Shown here: positions 1 through 12,400 of the stretch, piece by piece | How positions within the stretch are numbered: position 1 is the stretch's first letter | Layout: the number at the start of each line of letters is the position of its first letter | Assembly: GCA_009617715.1 (NCBI GenBank) | Contig: VTFK01000298.1 | Coordinates: 62,001-126,000 of the forward strand | Direction of reading: 5' to 3' | From: Plectrocnemia conspersa | Lineage: Eukaryota; Arthropoda; Insecta; Trichoptera; Polycentropodidae | Length of the DNA: 64,000 nucleotides | Position numbers and translations under genes: made by a program | Notes under the pieces: model-generated | Database searches by the model: none | Told to the model about the DNA's origin: nothing | What the model saw: only the letters and a program-made list of their open reading frames with translations

Positions 1-143
1 ATCGTGTACGGTATCGTAAGTTTCATGGCTCCGTCCGCCGACGTCTTGGCTTTGGGCAAGATCGAAGTCAACCTAAACGAGATTCCCGAGGGTAAATCGG
101 TCGTTTTCAAATGGCGAGGAAAGCCCCTGTTCATTCGTCACAG
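1..143 (+). CDS. RFeSP: Rieske iron-sulfur protein, internal exon (5' partial)
   Basis: This is the upstream part of the Rieske subunit of ubiquinol-cytochrome c reductase (complex III), an inner mitochondrial membrane protein that passes electrons from ubiquinol to cytochrome c1. The frame is open from base 1 and gives 47 residues plus a split Arg codon. It includes [19 protein letters not shown] and GKPLFIRHR segments. These match the flexible hinge after the transmembrane helix and the first strands of the Rieske head in animal homologues. The exon ends AG|GTTTGC, so an Arg codon (AG/G) is split with the next exon. The mitochondrial presequence and membrane helix must lie left of the window, so the GTG near base 4 is not a start. 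The family assignment is firm, because the two exons join in frame into a continuous Rieske sequence. Confidence 0.95.
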
Positions 144-2759
144 GTTTGCAATTTTAATGCTTAAACAAAAACATATTTCGTTTGGAGTATCGAGGTAACA
201 CTAAAATGTATTTATAGTTACATATATATTTACATATTTAATTGAAGAAATAAATGATTTTTATAGAAAATATTACCGATAAATTAATAAAAAAAAAATA
301 TTGAAAACCTCTGAATTAATATAAAAAATCCACAAAAGCCGAATAATATATAAAAAATAAATTAAACAAATTTAATAATAGAAAAGTGTTAAAATAAATT
401 AAATCAAAGTGATAAAACTGAGAATCACTCATTTTTTTCTATAATTTACAATAAATTAAATATAAAATAATAATTAATAAATATGGAAAAATACGTAAAG
501 TAACTACTAAAAGGAATTTAAAAAAAGTTTTCACTTAAATTGGTACATAAAATAAAATTATTCTTTAAAAAAACTTATTTTAATTTTTAAAAATTCATTC
601 TTATGTTAAATTAACATTTAAAGCACCAGAATTTGATTAGTGCGGGACTCGATCGTACAGACTCTTACTGACGTCTTTGGATATTTTAGGGCACCACAAG
701 GGATTAATTATATTTTAGATAGTATATTCTTCTAAATGATTTCGTTATTATAATTCCACACAAAATTAAATAAATAAAAAAGAATTAGTGGTTTGAGATT
801 TTGTTAAAAAAAAATCTTTTCGAATATCCTTATGTATTATCTTAAATCGGTTTATATAAATGTTACCATAACGAATTCTCATTTAGAATCGATGCCGACA
901 AATTCTTGTGTAGTCACACATATGGTGTTCGTATTCTGAAGTATCATTTTATGTCTTATGGCATTTTTCAAAAGCCGACAAAGATTTTGCGTAAATTTAA
1001 TATTTGCTACCGAAAAGTTCTCGTTGATATAATTGTATTTGGTGAGTGCCCACACCATTTTTTATAATTATCAGTAGCGTAGTTAATAATATAACAATTT
1101 TAAAATTGCGATTATTTGACACTTCGAATTTAATTACAAATTGCAAAACAAAATAAACTACAAAATTTACAAATTGCTTGAGAATTACAAAACAAACGAC
1201 ATTTAATAGAAAAAAAATATTTGCATTTATAAATGTTCTGATATAGAAATGCCATGAAGACCTTTTTTTTACATATAACTGTATGGTATGCGATCTTTTA
1301 ACGGGACCATTGTTCTTCCTACTGAATACAATGCATACTTTTTCAATACTTTATATTATTTAAAATATAAATTGATTTCTCGATAATGTTGGTTCATTAC
1401 TATTATCTTTATATATAATAGAAGAGTTAATTAATTTTTGATATTATGCTGAACACAACTTTTTCCAATATTATACGGATCTTTGTTCATCCATACATAT
1501 ACAAATCACAACTGCGCCAAATGAATAATACAATAATCGATGCAACCACCGAATGTTCTTTATTAGTGCTAAAAATAAATTATAATGTCAAAAACTGTCC
1601 AAACCTTATAGTGCATCTTGCTCGCATGCTCACGCAATCAAGCATGAGAAAAAGGGATAGCTAACAAACTTCCGTTCCACACGTGCATAAAGTATGGCAC
1701 TGCAAGTACGCACAATAAAATATGTGAATAAATAATACATCATTTTTTTTAAATAATTATAAATGATAGCATTTCTCACTAGGATTTTGAAAAACATTGT
1801 AGCAGCCAAAGGGTTAACTAATAATATATGCAGTTCAAATTTTATTGCGGTTATTATTTGTCATTAATCAATTGTCATTTTTATAATAGCCTGTTAATTT
1901 GTTAAAATCCTTTAAAATCTCATGAATAAGTAATCTGAAATGACCCATTCTAATACATCTTGACATTGGTTGAAACAATTCCTACTTTAATTTAAAAAAG
2001 TGCTGAAACATTTTGTCGTTGTATTAAATTTTCATGTTCTTCAACTAATTGAATAGTTATTTATCATGATTAACAAATTATGATTGTTCCTTCATGTTGG
2101 ATTACACGAATAAATGTGCACTTTGCTGCTGATCGATCAAATGAGTTTCTAACTTTTGGAAATAAATGAGTTAAATAACAATTTATGAGTAAAATATTTA
2201 AAAACATTATACTAGGGTAATGTTTTTTTTCAATAGAGCAATTTATGTGAAAATATCGAAAAAATTTACACTGCACTGCTAAGTCTCATAATTTTTTCGA
2301 AATAAAATAGCTGAAGGAGGTAAAATTACCTGGCCGAACATAGACATCAATCATGTTTAAAAATTTAATATTGCACTTCCTAATATTGTTGCTTGATCTC
2401 GATCTTGTTTACGTCAGTGAAAGATTTCTTTTTCCCATGTGGCAACATGTAACATTTCAACATGTGTGGTAATTTGCTATAAAAAAAATTGTCTTAACAG
2501 AGGTTATGAAACTTATTTATAAGGCGGTCTTCTGAAAGAAGGGTAGCAGAGTATTTTCTAAATCATGCCAGTACTTGACTAAAACTCGAATAATTCATCA
2601 ATCGATAACTTGACAATCTATTTAAATTTTTCCTCTTTAAAACTTTGTTTATTATAAGAATTTATAAAACTTACCTCCATTTTTCAGATACTCAAACCAG
2701 ATATGTTAGCGAATAATTATATATCTTGATAATGCATTACAGTTGATTATTTTTTACAG
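144..2759 (+). other. RFeSP intron
   Basis: This is the intron between the two Rieske exons, with a GTTTGC donor and a pyrimidine-rich TTTTTACAG acceptor. It is very AT-rich and I see no other gene in it. Two small points stand out. One is a B-box-like GATCGAGTCCCGCAC on the - strand near 645-660, possibly a decayed tRNA-derived repeat. The other is an AAAGGGTTAA end at 1808-1817 resembling piggyBac-type MITE termini. Confidence 0.85.
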
Positions 2760-3051
2760 GACAGCAACGGAAATCACCAAAGAGCAGACGGTGGACCCGT
2801 CGACTCTCCGCGATCAAGAACACGACTCAGTCAGAGTTAAAGATCCAAAATGGCTGATAGTAATTGGCGTTTGCACCCATTTAGGTTGTATTCCCATAGC
2901 CAATGCTGGCGACTTTGGTGGTTACTATTGCCCTTGTCACGGTAGCCATTACGACGCCTCGGGAAGAATTCGCAAAGGACCTGCACCTTTAAATCTAGAA
3001 GTACCCTTTTACCAATTCATGGAGGGCGGAAGTAAGTTGGTCGTAGGTTAA
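2760..3051 (+). CDS. RFeSP: Rieske iron-sulfur protein, terminal exon
   Basis: This is the C-terminal catalytic half of the complex III Rieske protein. After the split Arg the exon reads [10 protein letters not shown] and runs for 96 residues to LVVG and a TAA stop. Box I, CTHLGC, and box II, CPCHGS, are both intact. In this family the two cysteines and two histidines of these boxes bind the 2Fe-2S cluster, and the remaining two cysteines form the stabilising disulfide. The downstream [19 protein letters not shown] stretch is the conserved Pro loop region. The ending GGSKLVVG is typical of animal Rieske proteins. The exon starts after TTTTTACAG at 2759. Nothing looks broken, so it should be functional. 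It converges on spire, whose stop is at 6292. Confidence 0.97.
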
Positions 3052-3235
3052 ACAAAGTTTAGTATTTGCTTTAATTACACCGATACCGACAATTTGTGAG
3101 CATTGTTTTATTGGTTGATGTCGATAGAAAATTTCAACTTTAGATTTGTGTTGATATATTCGCGACATCCGAAAAACATCAACTATTGTGATTAACGCTG
3201 TATGATTTTTGTTGGTTATTTATATAAATGTACAG

Positions 3236-3241
3236 AATAAA
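3236..3241 (+). terminator. RFeSP polyadenylation signal
   Basis: A canonical AATAAA lies 185 bases after the RFeSP stop codon. A second one follows near 3284. The position is typical for a short insect 3' UTR, so this is the likely signal, but no transcript evidence is available here. Confidence 0.6.
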
Positions 3242-6200
3242 GTATCGAAATTATCTATTTGTTTTATTGTTAGTTATTTAGTTCAATAAAACAATTCATC
3301 ACTTAGCTCTCCATTTCCACCTCTTCGTAAAACAGAATCTTCGCTATGGTTGGACTATTTTCAAACTTGATTTTTTTTACTCCAGTCCAATTAGGTCCAT
3401 TCTTTTCCTCTTGATTCTTTAATGTTGATAGCTTAAAATATTCTAATAAGTAGAACGTTAAACGAATCTTAAGACAGCTCTGTCATAATGGTAGGTATTT
3501 CAGCATTCTACATAATTATCAATGTTGCGTTTTCTAATAATATTTTTTCAAATCTTTTCATGGTTATTTTTGGAATTATTGCTTGTGTTGTAATTAGGAA
3601 GAGATATATTCATGTTTCCTGGTTTCTCATCTGTCAGCTGAATCGAATTGGCGAGAATTAAGTGTCGAATTGTCGTTAATTCAAGAGTAGTGATGTGATT
3701 TATCACATCCTTCATACTAGTACTTTGTGGAAGCTTGGACAGATGGAGAAAAGGCAAATTACGACCCAATCGCGTTAATGTTTATTCCTAATCCCACCTG
3801 TTCTTTTTGTAAAAGATCAGCTTTGTTTATTTGTAGGTGACAGTCTAATAAGTACAAAGATAATGTTTATTCGATAATAGGCCTTGAAGCTTTTGCAAAA
3901 AAAGATTTTATATTGTAGTAATTGATGGCCTTCGAAAGTAGAATTCTTTCGTGTCCTGAAGTACCGGTTTCACTGATGTTTTGTTAAGTCAAACGTTTAT
4001 TGATTGTAGCTTTAAACCCCTACAATTTATTTTATTGTATGTATATCTTATTGCACAAAGTTGAGTTTAAATACATATATATTATTAAATATTAATAAAT
4101 TTTATTTTTAACAGAAAAAAAATTAATATTTTTTTCTTACTTATTTAGTATGAAAGTAAATTAGATTTTGATTGATTTTATTGTGTTTGTGGTGATACAA
4201 TGACCGATTTCAATGTGTGTTTATTATGTACATGTGTATATTAAAATATTTTATATTGTTTTAATGATTCGTCAAAAGACAAACGTTTCATATGATTTAT
4301 TCATTTTTCATATACATTTTAAATGATTATATACATATATTAACAATTAAAATGATAAATATTTTAGATACAAACTAACTATGCATATCCTCTTTTGCGT
4401 GTTGTCCGGCAACTTTTTTTACTATGTATTCAATCTCGTAAATTGATTTTAACATGAGATTCTATCAGATATAGTTATCGTGGGCACTTACGAGGCTCAT
4501 TCATAATAAATTTTATTTTGAAAAATATGAATATATATATATTTTTTTTATTAAATATTATTATTTTTAGAACGCTATATATATATTTTTTATTCATTAA
4601 TATAAACAACACGTATATTTTGCAATTATGTATTAACAATACAGCTATGGGAAAATTTAAAAAAAAAGAATGCATTGCGGAGTAAACATTCTGCATAAAT
4701 GTGGCAAACTCGCAAAGTTTTTGTACTCTGAACTGAATCAAAGGCATCATTAATTAAGCGATGATATTATAGTTATTATATCATCATAATATGATTTGTC
4801 ATATGTGTTTGTTGCAAATAATAATAATTATAAAAAAATTCCAATATGGACACATGATTACAGACAGTCCATTGATACAATGTACTAAAATGATATAAAA
4901 TAAAAAATGTTAAATTAACACAATTTATTAATATAAAAAATAATGTTTATATATCGATTGCAGAACATTTACTATACATTTTTTTATAAACGTAAATGAA
5001 CAATTTATTGTTTTGATCGAGAGATACATTTTTGTGCTATGGAACTTATGTTTCATTTTAATTTTAATGAAATCAAAGCGTATGAAATACAGCAAGAATT
5101 AGATAAAATAAAAAATACATACGCATATTCTTTGGTTTGTTCCCTGGTAATAATATATATTTTCCTTACATCTGACAATTCTCAGTATCAAGATAAACAC
5201 GTTTTTTAAATTGTCTCAAAAATATTCAACTACTTGATAAACTTTTTTAATATTCAAGGCCATCGATAGGATTAATCCCTTACGAGTGTATATTATATAT
5301 ATTTATTGGAAACGATACAATTTTGCATTAATATTCCTAAGATTTCATAAGCCTGTGATTTCAGATTTGATTGTATTGTACACATACAAGTTTTAAAATT
5401 TGATCTAAAAAAATTTGAGAAAAATTTAATAAATAATATTTATATAATAAATTTGGCATATTAATTATTAAATGGAAGACAATATCCAGAATTTAAAAAT
5501 AATTTAAATAAATCAAGCATATAAAATTTTAAATGTTATACATATAATATTAATTATCAATCAGAATTTATAAAAATAATAATAATAAAATTAAAAATCA
5601 ATCTACGTTAACAAAGTAAAATGAGAGTTTTTGTTAATGTTAATATTTTTTCCAAATATTTTACTTATTAAATTTTTCTCTTCGTATTATTTAATTAATT
5701 TGTTATCGAGTATTTAAAAAAATTGTAATTAAAAGCAGTTAGTTGTTTTAAAAAAATATTTATCCACCGTTTAATGATAGAATACGTGTCATCTGATAGT
5801 GTTGCTCCAACTGATCTTATTGAGATCTATCGTTGATTCAACATTATGACGAAAAGTATACTTTTTTTATATATTTTTAACATATATAATTTTAATTATA
5901 AATTTTAACCCGATTAAAATCTCTTATTCGCTACCAATGCCACAACACTACCGAAAGCGCGGCCGTCACGTTTCCGTTCGATCAAAGCTCTATTTAAAAA
6001 TACAACTTACAACATATATATTTATCTTTGGTGGATCACATACGAAAATTTACACTTTGAGTAACGATTTTTATATAATAAAATAACTTAACACTTTAGG
6101 CCAGCGTTCAACTCGTTTCACATAATATATATGTATATATACACAAAAATTCATATTATTCATATATGTACAGCGAAATCATTAAAACTTAATGTTTAAA

Positions 6201-6291
6201 AACGATTTTAATTAAATAATACATGTGCTAATTTTTACCGATATCGAGGAGATTGTTACTCAAGTTACGAATTAATAATACTAAGCTTTGA
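3242..6291. other. Convergent intergenic region and spire 3' UTR
   Basis: This is AT-rich sequence between the RFeSP polyadenylation site and the spire stop codon. No coding segment is supported. On the - strand, AATAAA signals occur at 5302-5307 and 5004-5009 (TTTATT on +). These are the nearest canonical ones downstream of the spire stop, so the spire 3' UTR may be about 1 kb or more. Confidence 0.5.
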
Positions 6292-6490
6292 TTAGTTGTA
6301 AACGGGTGACAAATCGAGCGTCAAATTTCTGATGGCATGATTGCGTGTCGCCGACCGACTAGTCCTCGAAGACTTGATAATCTGAAGCACCATTGTCTTG
6401 CAATCGTGGCACACGATCATCTGCATGCCGCGCAATCTGTCCGACGCTCGCATACCGCTGGCTAATGTTGCATTGCGATTAAATCTATTT
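6292..6490 (-). CDS. spir: spire terminal exon (distal CxxC of zinc finger)
   Basis: This is the last coding exon. It completes a split Arg and runs 65 residues to TAA. The segment [17 protein letters not shown] holds the CHDC pair that corresponds to the CVDC pair near the vertebrate SPIRE C-terminus. In those proteins this pair is thought to help complete the modified FYVE-type membrane-binding finger. A basic Ser/Arg-rich tail follows ([15 protein letters not shown]), as in vertebrates. The acceptor is TTATTACAG. Confidence 0.93.
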
Positions 6491-9400
6491 CTGTAATAAA
6501 TATATAAAAACATGTAAAAAACATTTGATACACGTATGATATTAGTATACTTTCAAAAAATGTGAAATGTTATCCACAGTTAAAAAGATCCAAGAATTGC
6601 AGAATAAAATAATGTAGGGTGAGTATATCCTTCGTCAGCCAGTTGCATAAGATTTCAGCCCATTAGCGAATACAACCCTTATTTGGCCGGGCTTTCGCTT
6701 TAGTATATTGTGCAGACTGAGACTAGATATGACCTCCTGCTTGGGTAGTTGCGACTTTAACCAGAAATTCAGTGGTAGATATTATGATGATTGCAATATA
6801 AAGTACATATATATGTACACCAAGAAGGAATACTATCAGCAGTACGACACAATAGAAATGTTTTGTTGCCCCATATTGTCTGTTCAATGATTGTAACGAT
6901 TTAAGATATCTGCTGTAGTCATTTTTATGTATTTGAAATGTTCATAAAGGCGATGAAAAGTGATTCAGCAGAATGTATTTTTAAGAGTGGCTGCGCTCTC
7001 AGCAAAACCTCTGGAAAACTTATATTGAATGCAGTAGACAATGTTTTATTTGACTCATTCTCGTATTTAATATTAATGTTTCTTCATATTTAAAATAAGT
7101 AATATTACGTTTAAATTTATATATATATAGATGAAGACTATTATACCTTCGATCGAGTGTATGATGCGGACTTCCGCCGCCACCGGCGGGCAAACTTTGC
7201 GGTCCTTCCATACTCCTCGTCATAATGTTGTTCAAAACTGGCAAAGGAACGGGCTGCTCTGGTACATATCCCAGAGAAGATCCTCCCCTTGATCCTGGAG
7301 CTGAATGCACGTAGGATAGTGGAAGTTGAGCAGATGGTGAAGAGTTGAGCGTGCCTTCCAAAGACCGGGCCATAGCCGAAGCTTGATTCCTCTGCATCGA
7401 AGGACTATTGGGAGCACTTCCGACAGAGTTATCCGAACGATCCTGATGAATACATATTCATTAATATCACATTACATTATATTACATCAATGAAAAATTG
7501 AATTATATATATATACATTATTATGTTGTTCTGGTGACATGAGTCGAGCCATGAGCGATCTCGGGAAAGAAGTATTTGTCTCTTCTTCCGGCGAAGGCAT
7601 TAACGAGGGGCTCAATAATACGACAGGTACGTTTGAAAAGTGTTCAGTAGGAATACGCATCTGTAATTCATTTTTATTTTTATTATTTATGTACTATATA
7701 TTTGATAGTGTTAATAAAAAGTTACTCACTTTTGAATAGCATTTTGTACAGACAGTCTTTTTGCATAATTTACATCGCTGGCCCCACGGTCCAAAAATAC
7801 CGAACCTCGTCTTCAAGCACAAGAAGCATACCTAAAAATACAAAAATGTTTATATTGATCGTTATAAAATATTAATTCAATATTTTTAATGAATTACCTT
7901 GCGTTTTTCAACGTCTTCTTTGACTCGACCCTCGACGGGAAGTGCTTCTAGTTCTGCTTTAGTCAAGACTGATCTGATGTGAACAATCTCTTCCAGTGTA
8001 AGAGAGAGGCGTTCATCTAACGACATAGCGTCTTGCCACTGTTTCTACAATAGATGATAATTATAAATTAGATTGAATTAGATATAATATAAAACTGAAA
8101 GATATATCTACGATATGTTTAAACATCACTTACGCTAACTAGATTATCAGTCATTATAATAGGAATTTTTCAAATCTAAATAAGGCAATCATTCAAAAAT
8201 CAGAATAATACAACAACAAATATAAAAAAATCTACTATCAAACGCAATAAAGATAAATTCAATTTATTCTAATGTATACATTCAGTGTACTCAAACTAAG
8301 CAAGATTAATAAAAGAGAAGATTTCAAAGCATAAACAACTAACTTTATGAAATGAGAGGTTTAGTATTAAAACCCATGATCTCAATTTAATGATGAACAT
8401 AAGTAACTGTAGTTCTCAGAAACAATAGGGAAATATTCCTGAAGAGAACATAACAATGGTTAGACAGCAAAGAAGCTTCAAAACATGTTCTGAAACCAAA
8501 GTTGCACCCAAAAAAAACCCCTAAAATTATATTGACAGTATGGTGGTATTCTGATGGAATTATTCATCGATAGTTTTTTATGGAAATTGCAACCATGCAT
8601 AAAAAAATAACTATATTGCTCCATGATAATGCGAGACCGCATAAATCAAGGATTAAACGAATTAGGAAAGGAAATTTTGCCTCATCTCCCATATGCTCCC
8701 CTACAAATTAATCATCATGTTAAACAATTAGACTTGTTTCTTAGAAATACGAAATTCAATAATCAGAGTGATAATATAAAAACCTTTCACAAGGTAAATT
8801 AGGTAAATCGTTGGCATGAGACCGTGTCTGTAATAGCATTTTATATCTCACTTAAAAAAATCGATAACTTTATATGAAGTAAACTAATAAATCTAATGCG
8901 AAAGAATGACTGATCTAGATATGCGACTGGGTCTGGAGATGAAAATCGAGTGGTCGCATCAGCTCACAGAGATCAAGACAATTAAAGGGTTGTTAGAGCT
9001 GTATGTATATGTTGTTGTATGTAAATTGTTCTTTTAAATGATTTTTTTTATTAATTTAAAAATGAAAATGGTCATGTTTGATTTAATTTTTAAGTGGAAC
9101 AAATTTGTAAGCTACTAGTAAAATAACAATAAACAAATAATGAAATCTATAATGGCACTCTAATAGGAACTTCATAGATTTAAATAATCATTAAAAAGAA
9201 ATTGTGCGTTTAACGTTACCGTATATATACATATATAAATAATTTTGCAAATGAATAACGAAAGCGTCTAGCACAACACTTACTTTACTACAAGGCTGAC
9301 TAACCGACTGGATTAACTCTTCTTGCAATGAGTTCCTAGACCAAGATATGTCGTTTGGGGTATCACCCAAGTTACCGAGGGCTGCTCCGTCTATATCGAT

Positions 9401-12400
9401 GCTAGACCCCGATATGCCAGACTGTCTTGAATCGGGCCTAAAAATATAATTTAATATGAATATATAAATTTATATATTTACAATAATTATCATAATTATA
9501 TTATTATAATAATACCTAGATTGGGGCACTGATTGAGATCCGGAAACGTTCAACGAATCCGTTGGCTTAGTGCACGATACTATTGTGTGCCTTCTCATGG
9601 ATGCTCTTCTAGATGGACACTGTGTTGCTAGATCGTAAGCTGAAAAAAAGAAGATAAAATGCATTAAAATCAGTTAATATGTTGTCTTTGCAAATTTAAA
9701 TATATGTATGTAAAACAGATAAAAAAATAGCTTGTGTTGTAATTGCAACAAAAAAACGCTACTTTTTCACTGAGTAAATTTGCAATATGTTATTTTGTGG
9801 TAGCCACATGGTCACCCGAACGAGATAAGGGAAGACTCATCCATAAAAATTTCGATGAGCTATTCAAATCTCTGAAAATCGTTTTTCTTTGAAAAAAATT
9901 TCCCACCAGGGGAAGACGGTTGTAGACACCGAACTCGTCATCGGGGCTCCACCCTTAACGAGAGAGAGAGAGAGAGAGAGAGAGAATATTTTCACATCTC
10001 ATCCTCTGTGGCTGTATTAGAATATTTTTTTATATATTTCTCATGCAATACTAAATAGTAAATAAATATGATTTTAAATTTAGAAGCTAAAATTGTATCT
10101 TATTTTGTACAGCATTAAGTCCGAAATTTATATATTATACTTATCGTTACATATATTGTAGATACAATGATGTTTTTTATTTAAAAAATATATTTTATAG
10201 TAATAAATTAGTTATCGTTAATATCCCAATAGTATTTTTTTTAATCTTCTGTTGTAAGACGACAGACGTGAGCGCAATACGTTACAACGGGGTAAATATT
10301 TTGACGATTTACTGTATTTTTATATATTAAAATGATTTTAACAAACTTTTAAAATATATAGATAAATGTTTTTGTTGTTTAAATTATATTTAAAACAATA
10401 AAAAATATAACAAAAAGATGTTGTAATTGCAATTTAAACATTGAGTCAATAATTCAAATAAATACCTATGTACATGTATAAGTAATTATACATATTTTAT
10501 GTGGGGGGGATATGATAATTTATAATTTAGTTTATTATTTAGAATAAAATTTTCATTAGAATCATATATGCAATACTTATACCATCTAATTATTGATTTT
10601 TGTAAAGCATATTGAAAAAAATGGTTGAAATCAGTAATACTAGAGAAGCAATAAAATGCAACATATAAGTGATAAATAAAAATTGATATATAGAAAAAAA
10701 TAAATTTAAAGCAATTAGTTTGAGTTTATGTTTAATAAATAAATGTTTTTAATAAAAAGTTAGATTTCCATTATTTTTTAAACATTAAAGTTATATATGT
10801 ATGTACTATGTACATATGTATAATATATCAACATTCTATATGAAATGTTGTATTTAATCCATAATTTGTGTTTTAATTTACATACGTGAAAATAATAAGC
10901 TTAGCTACAAGTTTAATAACGTATTTTATGACATGACATAAATTAGAAGTAGTTAATTAAAATTCATTGAAAAAATGTGACATTTCACAAGTGCCAATTA
11001 ATAAAAATAAAACATGCTAAAAGCGTCTTAAAATCGTGCCTCTCACAAATAATTTGATATGACTTGTTAAAATAAATAAAACACATGCAAGAATGTGATC
11101 CAGAAATGCTTCAAATCGCTCAAACGTGCTAGTAAAAATCAAAAGCGAAAACATTGTGTGTATCAATTTGATCCCATACATTCCAGAGCGCTGTCACAGA
11201 AGTGATGATACTCGTCGTGCGTGACTCTCCTCGGTGGCGGTCTTGGGGGACTGTCTGTTTGCATTAAATCACAATTATGTCCAATCTAACCCCGGACCTT
11301 TAGCATATCTCATTACCAGATAAAGTTTGATATAAGTAAACCAGCAAATTCAATCTATAGTGTTCTATACATAGCTAAAAGTGCAAAATGGTTCTATGCT
11401 AACACTCCATTCCAGCCCGCGGGCGAGTGGCGTCAACCATTTAGGCCGGATCACATTTTAATATAATTTTCTTGCGGACTGGAATGAAATGTTGGCTCAG
11501 TGCAGCACTTCATTAAAGCATAATAATTTATTCCCACATACATATAAATATATAGGGTGCCAAAAATACTTGCTCAGATTATAGATGTGCTGGTCTACCC
11601 ATAATATATTGAGATAAGTGAGCGCTTAACAATTACCTGTTCTCTTCCACGGCTTTGGACTGGACGACCCGTTCGATATAGTCGGCGTGATCTTGTTGAA
11701 GCTCCTCGGGAAGGGCTGCGGTGGACACTTTTCGGTGGCGACTATGGGCTCTTCAATGTCGTCGTCGTCGTCGTCCTGAAAATGGAAGCATAAAACATTT
11801 AGAAGAGAGTATAAAGAGCACTCTCTGGGGAGTGTGCTGGATGAAAACGTGACCTGTGACATTTGAGTATATCCTGAGGCATTTTCGCTTTACTGACGGG
11901 GGCTGTTAATATTTAATTGGAAAAGCTTGCGGTGGGTAGAGTCACTGGGGAGTTGAATTTTCCAGGGATTAATATTGTTATTATGGTTTTAAATTAGCCG
12001 AGATTATATAATCAAAATTGATAATAATTACACGAAAGAGAAGCCTAGTGTTCTCAAACGTTCGCCGATTTTTATAAACAGTATTATTTTTATTTACAAA
12101 ACGGTGATTAAATACTCAAAATAGTACTTGAATATTGTTCACTATTTTTATTATTATACGCTGACGGTTCGAAAATATGTACCGTTCAATTATTTAATCT
12201 GAACGTTTTCTATAAAAATAGATTATATATAAAAATAGTATTGGTATTTTATTCAGTGATAATTTAAATTTTAATCGAACGAAATGTACCTGCTCTAATG
12301 ACTAGAAAATATAATGAGATAAAACAATGATCCTAGTTCCGACTCAAATCATACATATTTCTCAAGGAATTGTGAGATAATATAGGCGTTGATCTCCTCC

